The notes: a model not told the origin generated them from the sequence alone. A stretch of DNA of 64,000 nt from Paramecium tetraurelia (GCF_000165425.1 NW_001799037.1:62001-126000); one strand, 5' to 3'; shown: positions 39,540-51,844, counted from the first letter of the stretch. Program-made: numbers and translations.

Positions 39540-39957
39540 ATGGCTGACTTGAAAGAGAAGAAAGTAGAAGATGAACAATAGACAAAAAAAATTAGAATGA
39601 TTGTTACATCAAGAAATGCTTAAGATTTGGAAAATTTCACTAATCAAGTTACTGAAAAGGCTAGAGTGATCTAAGTATTGATTGCATTTCAACATTAAGA
39701 GAGATCAAGGCTAACAAGTTGTATTCAAAGGACCAGTCAGAATGCCAACAAAGCATCTTAAAATGACAGTCAGAAAGAGTCCTTGCGGTGAAGGTTCAAA
39801 GACTTGGGATAGATTTGAAATGAGAGTAATACAATTAATTAAGAATTAGATTCACAAAAGAGTAATTGATTTCTAATGCACTTTACCAACTTTCAAGGAT
39901 ATTACAAACTTCAAAATCGGTCCAGGAATTAATGTTGAGTTGAACGTAGAATAATGA
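39540..39957 (+). CDS. RPS20: 40S ribosomal protein S20 (uS10)
   Basis: Three exons (introns of 25 and 24 nt) give 122 residues, the family length. The text is diagnostic: [68 protein letters not shown] and GPGINVEL. It belongs to the small-subunit head near the decoding region. The second intron splits FEMR from IHKR. It lies 56 bp upstream of the tandem kinase gene on the same strand. Confidence 0.96.
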
Positions 39958-40013
39958 TTAGTGATAATATTAAATTATACATTAAACATAAATACATTAA
40001 TAATTTTAGTATT

Positions 40014-41857
40014 ATGTTATAGAGAATTTAACCTCAAATTGGAAATAATTAGCCAATACATAACACTCTTGAAGAAATGTCGATAGGACAAGATTATACG
40101 AACTTTGTCGTCCTTGAAAATTCAATTTTTAAGACAGTATTTAAAATAGAATAAACTAAGATTTATGAATGCATCCGAATATAATCAGCACAAAAATACA
40201 TAGTTTATCAATTGAAGTATCAATAATATTAACAAAGCCACTCTGTTTAATCAGTTTCCCCTCAATATATTCAAAAACTCAACTAATACAAGCTCGTAAA
40301 CCTCATTCATCCAGAAAATATCTATTATTAAGAAAACTGCATTTTTATGACATAATAGCAATGTTTAAACACCTTTTAGCTATAGAACTGTAGACAAAAA
40401 TTAAATAAATAATTACAATTGTTCTTAGTAACATAACTTTGCATAAGTTTTAATAATATTTTATACCATATTTTTATAGCATTATAAGAACTCGAGAGAC
40501 GGAGCTTCCCCCCTTATATATTGAGTCCCAATAACATTTACATTATCGAAGGTGTATTGCACCTTAGTTTGATGCATTTCAATTTTCAAGAAACAGGATA
40601 GTAAACCTTTGATTCATTTAAGAAATTCGGTAAATCTTAATTGTGTATTCTAAGTCAATTAATATTTTCACTTAGATGATTACTGTAAGGATAATTTTGA
40701 AAAAACAACTGATTATCTCTTATCAAATATATAGATTGATGATTCAGGATGCAATTCTTTGAACTATATCAAAAAGTTGCTTTAGATTAATTATTTAAAA
40801 CTAGAATAAGCTGGATATAATTCCTTTATATATTCATCATCAAGACCTCCTTTATTTTAAATTTATCCTCACATTAAAGATCAAATCATTATTAAAGTTC
40901 TCAGGATAAATGATGACAATGATGAAGATGTAAATAAATATCGATATTCTTAAAATGAAAGAGAATTAATGTTCAATGAATAACTTAATGACAACATCAA
41001 ATTTGCAACTTTTTGTGCTTATATTCGAATCCAAAAGATTCCCTTCTTTTTTTTCTAGAAGTATCCCTTAACTTTGCAGCAATTATTTGAGGAATCCTCA
41101 AAAACAACTGACCATCCTCTTTAAAAATTGCAATACAATTTTGCTATGCAGCTAGCCTTAGCCTTAAAGGAATTACATAGGTTGCAAATTTTACACAGGG
41201 ATATTAAACCTGAAAATGTATTCATTACAAATCTAGATTATCATAAAGCCAATCTTAAAATAGCAGATTTTGATAGGTCTAGGAAAATAGATTAATAGGA
41301 TTGTTAAGAGTAAGTTTCAGAAGGTGATTATACAGTCTTTTCTAGTACTTATAATTATAATCCTCCTGAAGCTTTTAAAACCTAGTATGGTTATTCAAGT
41401 GACGTATGGCAATTCGGATTGACTTGTAATGTTGTATTCAAAATATTTAGTATTCCAAATGGCAAACAATGGAGTCTATCCACCAGTCAAGGAATAGCTA
41501 GTCTTTTTAGATGACGACTATCGCAAAATAAATCTAGATTTTATCAAGAATGTATTATAAGATAAACAAAATATTAATTAAGCTTATATTAATTTAATCT
41601 CAAGATGCCTAGAATATGAGAGTGATAAAAGGATCACTTTAAATAAATTTATATATGATTTAGGTCAAATTAGAATTGATATGGCTGATGAAGATGATAT
41701 TGTGGAACCTTATTATTATCATACATCAGAATAAAGCACATGCAATTTTGACTCTTCAGTTTGTTGGACAAATTTTTCCTTGAAAAGCCCCAATTGGAGT
41801 TTAAATAAACTAGCATAATCGCTTGGAGATACATCAATATTATTCAAGGATTAATGA
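40014..41857 (+). CDS. Tandem pseudokinase-kinase protein (DFD variant), 598 aa
   Basis: Three exons (introns of 22 and 25 nt) give 598 residues. Residues 1 to about 230 resemble a degenerate kinase: HPENIYYQENC, a C-lobe helix ending LQELERRSF, a catalytic-loop remnant YILSPNNIYIIEG with no HRD Asp, and HFNF at the DFG place. Residues from about 280 form a second kinase domain with QIIIKVLRI, LHRDIKPENVF and IADFDRSRK, where the DFG glycine is Asp. YNPPEAF replaces the APE block and SSDVWQFGLT follows. Such a pair recalls pseudokinase-kinase proteins such as JAKs or GCN2 in layout only, not in sequence. Activity of the second domain is uncertain. Confidence 0.75.
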
Positions 41858-41881
41858 TTTAATATATGAATTTTAAATGTA

Positions 41882-43378
41882 TCACTCTTTTAATTTTAAA
41901 GTCTATAAATCTAATCTTCTTAAATATATTATAGACAGAAATGCAAATAAAAAGGTTCCGAAAATCATTAAAGGTTCCCTCAAAATCGATGTTCCAGAAA
42001 GTCGATAAGTGATCTATTTTAGAAATTAAACATTACAATAATCTGCTTATTATCATATTGACTTGTAGTTGCCTTATTCAAAATTATGGTTGGCCTACCT
42101 ACTGTATCAAAGTAAGAAAACAATAGTGTGTCATTCCTTTCCACTTACAAAGGTAGATCAACTTGGATATCATAAGCTCCTTCAGGTAAGGAAATTTAGA
42201 AGGTATATTTATCAGACACCACCTCCTTTACAGAGAAGGAGAAATTTAGTGTGAGTCTAAAATTGTTTCCATCTTGTTCTAAATATCTAATTTATATTGA
42301 TGCCAAATACTTTTTGGTTGGTAAATTGTATCCTAAGGTAAAATTACTTCTCCATCCTCCAAATATTGCAAATCTAGGTCTTAATTAGACTAAGGCTTAG
42401 TTTTCCCCATTAAGTTTCTAAGATGTTCATAGAATTGAAAATTACCCCTTTAGCAGCATTTGATGTGGAAATGTTTCCAATTTCATCTCTGTAATAAACA
42501 CCCCAAGAATCATATGGGAGTGAGGCTGACAATTATTTCAAAGAGTGTTTGCCCACATTTGGATTGTATTTATTGAAATTGACTCTTCCGAATTCTCCTT
42601 TTAATTTGGCACCTTGATTTTCAATTGAATAATTTTCTTCGATTAAAATATTACCCCAATGAGAGACCTCTACAATCTTAGAAGCCTTTGTAAAAATAGT
42701 CATTGGTGTGTTATTCTCTAAATGAATTGTGTGAATTTATGTAGTATAAGGCTTAACATCCTAGTAAGGTCCAAATTCTAGAAGTTAGTTTCTTTGAATT
42801 GCCGATTTTAGTGTGTAAGAACTTTAATTACATTAGATCTTTACATAATTTTAGGAGTTTCATAGTAAGTGATTTGATTCTTTACTAGATAAGGAGTGAA
42901 GAAATAGACTGAATCCAAGAATTAGACTAATTGCTCATCCTTAATTATTAATCTTTATATAATACCTCTAATCCGATTTCTTTTGGTAATGGGTTAAATC
43001 TTTTATAAAATTGTTCACTTAATTCTACTTCTAAAGTGGAGCTAGGCTCTATTGGCTTATTCAAGGTGAATTCATAGACTGTGGCATTCTATTTGTATTT
43101 CACGTCCACGTCTTCAATCAGTTTTTTTGCATTGCACTCCTCTATATTGACATGATATAGTCTATCTGCCAATACATTATGGATTGTATAATAAACCTTT
43201 TCAATTGGAATTACTCCATCATTTTAAAAAGTAATCTTAAAATTATTGTGATAGTTACTTTGGATTGGATGCTGACGTATCTATCAGTTAATGACACTGT
43301 CCTCTCAATATTTGATATGGCAAAGTTTTTCTGAATTCGTAATGAGGATGCTAATGCTAAAAATATCAAAAGCAGCAT
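41882..43378 (-). CDS. Ribophorin I / OST1, oligosaccharyltransferase subunit
   Basis: Six exons (introns of 23, 26, 23, 28 and 23 nt) give 457 residues. A signal peptide (MLLLIFLALASS) leads a lumenal domain with GPYQDVKPYTTQIHTIHLEN, IVEVSHWGNILIEE, GAKLKGEFGRV, YYRDEIGNISTS, PRFAIFGGWRSNFTLGYNLP and SYFDTVGRPTI, all characteristic of ribophorin I. A C-terminal membrane span (LMIFGTFLFAFLSIIYLRR) follows. The protein is a non-catalytic subunit of the ER complex that N-glycosylates nascent chains. Its stop codon is only 24 bp from that of the tandem kinase gene. Confidence 0.94.
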
Positions 43379-43575
43379 AATTAATATTATTTATTTTAGA
43401 AATTTTATTGATGAACATTTTCTATATAATTATTATCTACAAATATATATTTGTTTTGCTGCTGCAACAATCTCGAGATTCTTCTTAGAAATGCCCATAT
43501 ATACTTCAATTTAGCAAGGAAGTCATCATCTTCAACGAGAGTTTTTAATAGAAAGCCTTATTAAAATTTAGACAT
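43366..43575 (-). CDS. Possible small ORF overlapping the OST1 start, 69 aa
   Basis: ATG 43575 opens 69 codons to a TGA at 43366-43368, running 13 bp into OST1 on the same strand in another frame. Composition is protein-like (TLVEDDDFLAKLKYIW, then FLRRISRLLQQQ) with an amphipathic helix. It could be a genuine micro-protein, an upstream ORF of the OST1 transcript or chance; in this code an open frame of this length is not rare. Confidence 0.3.
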
Positions 43576-43998
43576 TTATTTAGATTATTCTAACTTATTT
43601 GAATTTAATCTTGTAAGGTAGTTTTGTAAGGAATTAATGAATCATCAATAAGAAACCTTAAGATACATTTCATTATTTAATCAAATTTTTGCTATGTAAA
43701 TAATAATTATTATAAATTATATATATTTATTATAATTTATCATTCCGAATCGATGTCATTTATTATATGACAAATCATACGATTTATTTCTAATTAAAAT
43801 TACTTTAATGTATAATAGACCTTATTGTAATTAATTGCTCTGGACTTGTTCTTAACCTATTCAAACAGCTTCTTTTGAGGCACTTTTATAATGATTTTTT
43901 ATAAAAATATAAGTTTAATATTTATTGGGTGAATGAATAGGTGAAAGAAATAAGGAAATGACCTTAATATATCAAACAATGTAGAGTAAACAATATAA
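43576..43998. other. Intergenic region, no gene seen
   Basis: About 420 bp of AT-rich sequence upstream of OST1 and downstream of the next minus-strand gene. Confidence 0.6.
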
Positions 43999-44392
43999 TC
44001 AATTCTTCTCTTCTTTATTCTTTACTACTTCTGTATTCTAGTTATCGTTTGTGATTTTATATCTAGGTAAAGTGAAATTTTACTTTTTATATTGGACATC
44101 CCTGATGTCTTTCATTGATAAGAAAATTCTTTTTTTAGATTGTTATAGAGATGCATTTGCTTTGTTAGATTTAGTTTCCTTTGATTTTTTTATGGCTTTG
44201 GATACTCCAAGAGATTTCGATAGTTCAAACGAACTCAACTCATCGTTTATTTCATCATTTTTTATGGTCTTTTGCTCATTGGTCTTTATTTCAAGAGGAG
44301 ATTGAGGTTGAATTTATTGGCATTATTACACATGGAATGAGCAAGCATTCCTAAAAGTTTATAGAATATAAAGCTTACCTTAGGGCCATCAT
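43999..44392 (-). CDS. Short basic protein of unknown function, 121 aa
   Basis: Two tandem ATGs (44392 and 44389) start a frame with one 28-nt intron right after MMALR, closing as 122 codons with TGA 43999-44001. The protein is rich in Lys, Asn, Ser and Gln (KAIKKSKETKSNKANAS) with the stretch SLQQSKKRIFLSMKDIRDV. It has no membrane span or known motif and is probably disordered. The clean intron and whole-codon closure favour a real gene. An opposite-strand ORF across it is a shadow. Confidence 0.6.
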
Positions 44393-44962
44393 TTAGTTGT
44401 ATTAAGCAAGTTATTGTAGCAAAAGTTATTGCTGAATAAGAACGCGTTGATCATATAGAAACAATGGATTCATAAATGACAAAAGAATATTTAAATCTCA
44501 AGATTTGAAGTATATTCACTTATAATGCTTAAAATACGTATTATTAAATAATACTGTTACAATCAAGTGTACACAAATTATATTATTGTCTATTCCAGTT
44601 TTAAATTAAAAGAGAAGAGTTATGGCGAAGCCAATTCCTCTAATTATAATATTTATCAAATAGATGATAACTATCAAAATCAAAGTGTATTTATTATTTT
44701 AAATTCATTTAACTTTGTTAATAATTTAGTTATTTTATCTAAATTTTAAATATTATTTTTTTTCTTTAATCCAATTGATTTATGAGACCCAAAAACATAT
44801 TTAATACTATCATCTATTGATAGAAATTGTAATACCAGTTTTATAACTTAGATTTATTTTGAACTTACTAGATGTTAGCAATATAGCTTTATTTCATAAA
44901 TTTTCTCTAAATTATATCAATCAATAAAGAAACAGAATTTTTAAAAGCATTATTTAATTAAT
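44393..44962. other. Divergent intergenic region
   Basis: About 570 bp. A plus-strand stretch from about 44527 is open for roughly 95 ciliate codons but is Asn/Tyr/Phe-rich and lacks any family signal; it was not called. Confidence 0.55.
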
Positions 44963-45846
44963 ATGAATTAATTTAATCAGAATATATTATTTGCTTTTTG
45001 GCAATCTACTCCAATAGTAAATAAGCTATTTATAATAATTGCTTCAATATTTTGGATCGTAGACCTTTTGATAGGAGATCAGCTCAAATTTTAGCCAATA
45101 TCTTTGTAATATGTTTGGATCTGGTAATTGATTACCTCAGTATTTGTTTAAGGTAATTGATTATTATAATCAAAGGCTCCTTTTGCTCATTTATTTTTAA
45201 TTTATGCTGTCTACCTGTTTTTAACAACGTTGAAAGAAGACTGGGAAGCATATTATACTTGTTAGAATTTCTCATCAAAAACAGTATTGGAATGGTATTG
45301 ATTTATTTAAATCTAGGCATTTATCTTTTTAGTTGTCAAGCTATATTGTTTATTAATTAATTATGATATGGAGATGATGTACTCCAATCATTTTGGGTTT
45401 TGGAATATCGCAGTCTACTTTATCACAACCTAGTACTTAATCATTAACATTTTAGAGCTCTCAAATAGCCTAATGAGGAAACTAAAGTGTTATTCCTCCC
45501 ATTCGTAATGAAAGTTAGATACTATCTCATATGCTTACTTTTATTTTTATAATTATTTAACCAAACTAGGTTTACAGTGCTATTTTTTGCATAAATTGCT
45601 TTGCTCGAGTTTATTATCTACAAAGGTCCTTTGTTCAGATTACCTAAGCAATTTATTGAATAATTGGAGAAGAAAGCATTCCTTTAAAAATGCATTTCAA
45701 GACAGGATTTCATCCCTATTGATCAAGCTTCTGATTTAGTATTTTCAGGAACACAAAAAATAGAATTCCAAATTGAAAATTTTCATAAAGAAATGGAATT
45801 GTCACCTGCTGGGTAATTTTATTTATAATTATAAAAAGATAAATGA
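44963..45846 (+). CDS. Multi-pass membrane protein, rhomboid/UBAC2-like
   Basis: Four exons (introns of 23, 22 and 26 nt) give 270 residues. About six hydrophobic segments are visible. Loop 1 has WIWQLITSVFVQGSFC and the segment after TM2 has FNNVERRLGSILYL; the W(R/Q)LIT and ER(R)xGS motifs are shared by rhomboid-fold proteins such as UBAC2 and derlins. No catalytic Ser-His pair of active rhomboids is apparent, so a pseudo-rhomboid role, for example in ER-associated degradation, is the likely reading. No C-terminal UBA domain is recognisable; the tail is short and charged. Confidence 0.55.
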
Positions 45847-46864
45847 GCAGTTCACAGGAGAAGGTTCCAACAGAAGAAGAAAGTATGCATATTAAATGAA
45901 TTAATTAAATACGTTATTTATAAAAATAATAGGCTAGATTTTAAGACTTGAATCTGTTAATATATATCTATAACTTTTATAGAATAAGTTTTGAACTTAT
46001 ATTAAATTCTTGAATTTGATATGTAATAATGAATAATTTATTTAAAATTTTAATTTTAAGCCCAAAAATGCATTAAGGTTTTTCATTTTCCAATTCAAAT
46101 GAAGGATAATTTTATAGATCCAATAGAAGGCTCTTAAAATGAGTTATCATTCAATACTATAAAAGAATTATTTATGATCATAAAATGAATAATAAAATCG
46201 CTAAAGACAACATTATCTTTGATATTAATTAATTTGAATTAAATTTTTCAATAGAATTTTAAGACAAAAATAAAATATAAGTTATCTTTAAATCTTATTT
46301 TGTAGGAATTAATTATTATTTCTAATAGGACATTATTTTTAATATATTAATTAATATTTATGAAACTAATTAAATATCAGAAAATTAAATATAATATCCA
46401 ATCTTGTAGTTTTATTTTAATTGAGAAATTTATTTGTCTTTAGAATTGCAACTTTTCAAATGGATTTGAATTAAGTTCTTTTAATTTATAGATTTAAAAC
46501 TAACTACCATAAATTGTTTATAACATCATTATTTTTTATAATCTATACTTGATATTTTAGTTATTCATAATCTTAATTTAAATACATATCCCTTAATAAA
46601 AATGCAAAACTCAGATTTATGAATACTTTTCTATTTCTTATCATTTATTGAGAACCTTAACATTCAATGAATCATAGTCTATATGAGTAAGTGTGAATAA
46701 TTTGATAGAGAATTTAAATTCCAATAAAGTTTACAATTTTGTATTCTTTTCATTCTTACTTCATCAATTCAGATAAAAACCTTATGTAAGCCTCCACACT
46801 TTAGGAATAATTTTAGAACCCTTTTTCGAGATTAATGTGAAGATATTATTAATTTAATAATTAT
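45847..46864. other. Long intergenic region with a possible decayed coding remnant
   Basis: The longest spacer, about 1 kb. In one frame from ATG 46068 the text MHQGFSFSNSNEGQFYRSN runs to TGA 46140-46142 and then continues in the same frame for about 95 codons to near 46424. This may be a degraded gene, a gene with an unseen intron or chance. The rest is AT-rich spacer. Confidence 0.4.
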
Positions 46865-48190
46865 ATGTGGTTTAGTAAAACAGTAGAGCTATCGATCGAA
46901 ATTGGAATAGGGGTAATTGAAATAATCCTGCTAATGTGTCTCATCTATTATGTAAGGAAAATTCATAAGAAGAAAAATTATTACCCTATCTACTAATTGT
47001 CTCCTATTACAACAATTTTATAAGGAATATCATTTTATATTTTCTAACTAACGATAGTACTCAACTTTTACTACATTAAAACTTATGATGAAATTACCTG
47101 GGACATTTGCTTAGATCAAAATGAAAATGAGAATGCTAATGTTGAAATTAATACAATCTACAAGAAAGCCCCTTATTATGTATTAACTATTGTTTATCTA
47201 TATTCAAGAGGCTGTTGCTTCACATTCACACTTATGAAGTCATTAAGAATTTTGATTGCATTCTCAAAATAAAGGTTATAAAGAAATAATGTAATAGTAA
47301 AAATCTATATGGGGGAAGCTCAGATAATACTAATTGCATTATTCTATGGGATGATGTTTCCCGCATTAACCATTATTACAAACTTATACTTTTATAATTT
47401 TGAGTTTTATTGTTGCTTATCGGTTTATGAAAATAATACTCGATTAGTATTTGCAAATAGTTTTCTAGAAGAACTATTGACTCTTTATTTGATGACAAAA
47501 ATACAGTTTAATAATTATTTTGATAATCTAATAAAGTTGACAATAAAGTTATAATTTTATTACATCATTTGGTTTGCGCTAAACTCTTTCATATTTAAAC
47601 TGGTGCCCTCTGGATCAAATATTGTCGGAATTTCATGCTGGCTTCGATGCTTTTATATGTTTTACAACTTTACCTGCGTCCCTTTGAATAGAAGGTAAAA
47701 AAATCCAAATCTGTACATTACCTATAACTAAGTGATGGACTTCCGCCTTATAACCTCGAAGGTTTTCAATAATTATTACTAAAACAATTATAGCATAATT
47801 GCTTTTGAAAATTTCTTAACAACATTAAATAGGATTCCCATAACCTAAACAGAAATAGAATTTATAGCCTAACGTAATAATATTTCAGAAGCAGAATTGT
47901 TTGATAAATATAAAAAGGTTGTCGAACTGTCATCAAGTTAGCAGGATTATCAGAAATTAACTGATGAAATATTTAAAATATTAAATTTATAGCCTACTTA
48001 AAAAAATCCATATCCTACTATTGATAATCTCCAAAACGATTTATACAATCATTTTGAATCAATTTACAAAGAGTGTTTCCAAAAAACCATTGCCTTTTAA
48101 GCAATCAAGGAATTAACTTATCATAATTAAATTCTCTAAGAAAATTTTAAGATATTACGAATGCCTCTAAATGAATGGAATCACTTTTGA
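46865..48190 (+). CDS. Seven-transmembrane protein with possible C-terminal RGS-like domain, intronless
   Basis: A single exon of 442 codons runs from ATG 46865 to TGA 48188-48190. Seven hydrophobic helices can be counted: near IEIGIGVIEIILLMCLIYYV, LQGISFYIFQLTIVLNFYY, YVLTIVYLYSRGCCFTF, IILIALFYGMMFPALTII, EELLTLYLM with flanks, YYIIWFALNSFIF and WLRCFYMFYNFTCV. The C-terminal 140 residues are soluble and helical, beginning about VMDFRLITSKVF, with AFENFL and NDLYNHFESIYKECFQKT resembling the first and late helices of RGS domains. A 7TM-RGS layout is known from plants and some protists. The RGS assignment is tentative; the seven-helix topology is firmer. Confidence 0.6.
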
Positions 48191-48292
48191 TAAAATCGGT
48201 GTTGATTGAATAAATTCTAAGAATTAGTGTTTAGTTTCCTTTTTGTATTACTATAATATTTTCCGTTTCATCCTTATAACATTTTATATATA

Positions 48293-50015
48293 ATGAAAAG
48301 TCTTTCTAAAATGGAAGAAATGTCTCCTGCCTAATAAACAACTAAAACTCCGACAAGGTCATTCACAAAGCCAAGGAAATATGATAAACTAATTCATAAG
48401 ACCACTCAAATTCCACGAATCTCAATTTAACGACTTGTCGAGTGTATGGATTAAGACAATGATGGATGGATCAAGAAAGAAGACATAATGAAATTCAGTC
48501 AGAAGCATTATCTATTCTTTGAAGATGAAGTAATTTTGATATTCAATTTTAAGTTAGCATAAGCAATGATTGACGAAGCATTGAGTAAAAGAATTGTTGC
48601 GTTTAAGGATTAGCTCAAAGAGCCAATAAATGTGGAAGAAATATTAGGAGCAGGTAATAAGTCATAAATAATGTCAGTTTAAATTCATTATGTATTGAAT
48701 GAGAATCATGTTTGGGTTGAGAAGCCTCGTCCTTTTAGAGATAAATGGGTGTAGTTATTATTGGCAGCAGGAGAAAGATTACCAACTGGTCATGATTTAC
48801 CTCCTGTGAAAATCACAAAGGTGCTAGACATGCATGAGATGAACCCTTTTCCATACAAACCAAAGTTGAATTGTTCCCAATCTTAAATCATTCATACTTC
48901 TCAATTACGGGAGATTCACAAATTTAATAAGGATAAACCTGAGGCTGGAATAGTTTTATAGGAGACAGATCTAATCAAACCAATAAACAATGGAGTAATA
49001 AAGGAGGAAGAGAAGGACAATCCTTTTGAAAAAGTAGTAAATTCTAAATTGTAAATCAAATAAAATTTATTAGAACAGTCAGATAAATGATTAAAATGAA
49101 TTTCCAACTATCAAATTCGACACATAAGCATACTTTAATGAAGCAGAGAGACTAAGTAAAGAGTAAAAATTGTGCAGAACTGGTAGAAATCCAATTCTAA
49201 AATTTATGCCTGAAAACCTAAATTACAAAGTAGAGAACACTGATTCGTTAAGAAAAAGTAGCGAATTCGAGTTAAGCCAAAGTACTGCTGCAAAATACCT
49301 CTCTCAACCGGTTTTATTAAGGAAACCGTATTATGGGTTGTCAGATACAGCTTTAATTAGTACTGAGTAGAAGTACTTCTAGCCTAAAAAGTCAATGGAT
49401 AAAAATTAAGAATCAGATAAATAGATTTTTTATTCCACTTTTAAACCTGAAGATGTCATGACATTAAAGAATAAATTAGCCAATTAAAAACAAAGAGAAA
49501 AAGAAAAATTATAGGACTTTTATAATCCTCCTTCCACTCACAAGTTTAGAGACGAATATTTAGATAAGAATAAACCTCTATTTAAGGTAAATTTATAAGT
49601 AAATTAAGACAAGAATTAAACCTGATTCCTTACCAAATCCTCATCTAATGTCAGAACATGATCAAAGACCTTAATTTGCAATTGAAGAGGATCTAAAGAG
49701 ACAATTAAAGGAAGAGTAGAAGCAATAATAATTAATCGATGATTATATGGGCACATTCAAGTAGAGTAAATAATGGACCAAATATTTCCCGGCTACAGAT
49801 TTAAATCATAATTTTGTTGATCACAAACGACCTAATTTCTTAGACAAAGGTAATTATTAAGAGCCAGGATTAATATTGCTTCAGTTTTTAAGAGAAGGAG
49901 CAAGTGCTAAAGTAAAAGTTCATTTATAAATCAGGACAACTTTTAATTATTTCATAGATTGTTGCGTACTAACGATAAGAATCTATTTTTAGGATTGTAG
50001 GTAGATCCCAATTGA
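48293..50015 (+). CDS. EF-hand protein of unknown function, 541 aa
   Basis: Five exons with introns of 24, 28, 22 and 23 nt close as 542 codons. A near-perfect EF-hand loop, DQDNDGWIKKED, lies at about residues 54-65. The rest is hydrophilic with Pro-rich and charged linkers (KPRPFRDKWVQLL, NPFPYKPKL, NPPSTHKFRDEYL). No second calcium loop is convincing. The length, single EF-hand and disordered basic segments recall axonemal or cortical EF-hand proteins, but no family can be named. The last intron, after GASAK, is inferred because it keeps the text protein-like to the stop. Confidence 0.7.
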
Positions 50016-50415
50016 TTATTTATCATAATATAGAATAAATTCCTTAATATTTTTTATTTATCCTTTTATAACATATCCAGTAATATAAGTTATAAGTTAT
50101 ATTTTTTATTGATTTTTTGATAATGAAAAAGTATCGGTTGAATGTTATGGACATCTATTTAAATTAATATGTTGATATTAGATCACAAGATTAAATGGAG
50201 TGTTAGCAACCTATTAATCATTTGTGTAGTCTTGGGGTAAACTTCATTTAATTCTATTAATTGAAGGCCATTCACATAGAATTAAATATTTATGATATGG
50301 GATTTTATTAAGGTAATCGTATCATAATTGCTAAAATTATGATGGTCATGAACACTATATAGTCACTTTCATTAGAAAATATATAACTTTGTAAATTTGA
50401 AGATCAATGATAAAA
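50016..50415. other. Convergent intergenic region with a short inverted repeat
   Basis: About 400 bp. TTTAATTCTA at 50247-50256 pairs perfectly with TAGAATTAAA at 50275-50284, around an 18-nt loop containing GGCC. No coding frame is convincing. Confidence 0.45.
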
Positions 50416-51844
50416 TCATTTTAGGAATTTTGAGTGCTTGGCAACTCCAAGCTGCTTTGTAACTGGCGAGTGAAATGTAAGACTTCCATCAATAGAAGTC
50501 AGAGAACCATCATTTTTTTATTGTTAACCTAATTATTGTAAAATATGAGTTTTTTGAGGACTCTTCAAGTCTTATCTCTTTGATTAAATGGTAATTGTAT
50601 CCAGAGATGCTCGGCACAAAGGGCAGATCTAATATTTGAATGAAATTGATACCTTATTCTTTCTCATCCAGTTTTACAAGCAATTCACATGAAAAATGTG
50701 TTCACAATAGGTGATTCTAACATTACTGTCAGGCTTAAACAGCTCTAAACAAATTGAACAAAATTATTCATCTTTTTAAGATGATTTCCTGTCTGTTACT
50801 GATAGAAATTGTTAAACAGGCATGAAATATTGAATTTGGTTGACATTATTCTACTATTTGACGCTACTTTTCTTTTTGAGAATGTAAACTACAATAATGA
50901 AAATAATAATAAGGCTTAAGATCGTTACCAACACTATAACAACTATTAGGATTTACGGTTATTCAGTATTGTATTCAGAATATTATACAACATCTGAGGT
51001 GTTGGTTACCACAATAAATTAAGAATAATAACTTATTTTTGTGAATTGTTCCAATATCAATGTTTGTTCCTTGCATAAATTTATTTGGTCTTCCTCAATC
51101 TTCAGAGTTTTCCCTATCTAATGAGGCATAAACAAACGCGATGAGTTCGAGTAACATTAAATTGAATAAGATATATCAGAATTTAACTCAATTGTATAAT
51201 CTACTGACTATAAGGTGATTAAATCCAAATACTGGACTTAAAAGCCATAAAAATAGTTATTATATTCAATATTGGTAGCTGCGATAGAGCAATCATATCC
51301 AACAAATCCTATTGGACATTGACAAAAGCCTTTGACACAAACCCCTTTATTTTTGCAATCCCTAACTTAATAATTGCATTTACTCTGCGCATTCGTCGAT
51401 TTCGAAGGATTCAATGGTCAAAATGTATTCCGAGTCAGTAGTTGAATATATAATTGCATTGCATTTGTTTCCTTCGATCTGGAAAATTTTGTAATATTTG
51501 GATACTAAAGTTGGATATTAGTTATGTGACAAAAAGATGATTTAAGTCTTGTTTTTTAATACGTAAGCATTGTAGTCTAATAAACAACTATTTGATCTAT
51601 CATTAGTTGAATCAAGTAGGTCTTCAAAATTCTCAATATTCTCTAGCTTATCTTAACAAATCGCCAATATTGGCATTTCTGAAGATTATTAAGTGACTGA
51701 TATTTTCAGGTTATTTTATGGAAGTAGATTTTCACAGAAATTATTTAAAGGAGTACTTTATATTCCTTATGTTGTATTTACCAAATTTTAAATCAGAATT
51801 TCAGCTAAGCATTATTATAAGAATATGGAAAATAATGAAATCAT
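50416..51844 (-). CDS. EGF-TM-RING-H2 membrane protein, copy 1, 460 aa
   Basis: ATG 51844 gives a signal peptide (MISLFSIFLQQCLAEIL). After about 170 ectodomain residues comes an EGF-like module, CKNKGVCVKGFCQCPIGFVG then YDC, then a further 110 residues with N-x-S/T sites and a membrane span (ILIVVIVLVTILSLIIIFII). The cytoplasmic part has a RING-H2 finger: CSICLELF, CEHIFHVNCLQNWM, CPLCRASL. Introns of 22 nt (before the EGF) and 24 nt (between the RING Trp and CPLC) close the frame. RING-H2 proteins are E2-binding ubiquitin ligases, so this should be a membrane ligase with an extracellular or lumenal sensor. It is one of three adjacent paralogues. Confidence 0.85.

Noticed and set aside
44051-44305. 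84-codon plus-strand ORF rich in Phe and Ser
   Set aside because: Antisense to the Lys-rich 121-aa gene, which has a clean intron and whole-codon closure; Phe-rich text is the expected mirror of Lys-rich coding.
44527-44812. Open plus-strand stretch of about 95 codons in the ciliate code
   Set aside because: Length is within chance expectation and the Asn/Tyr/Phe-rich text shows no motif or supporting splice site.
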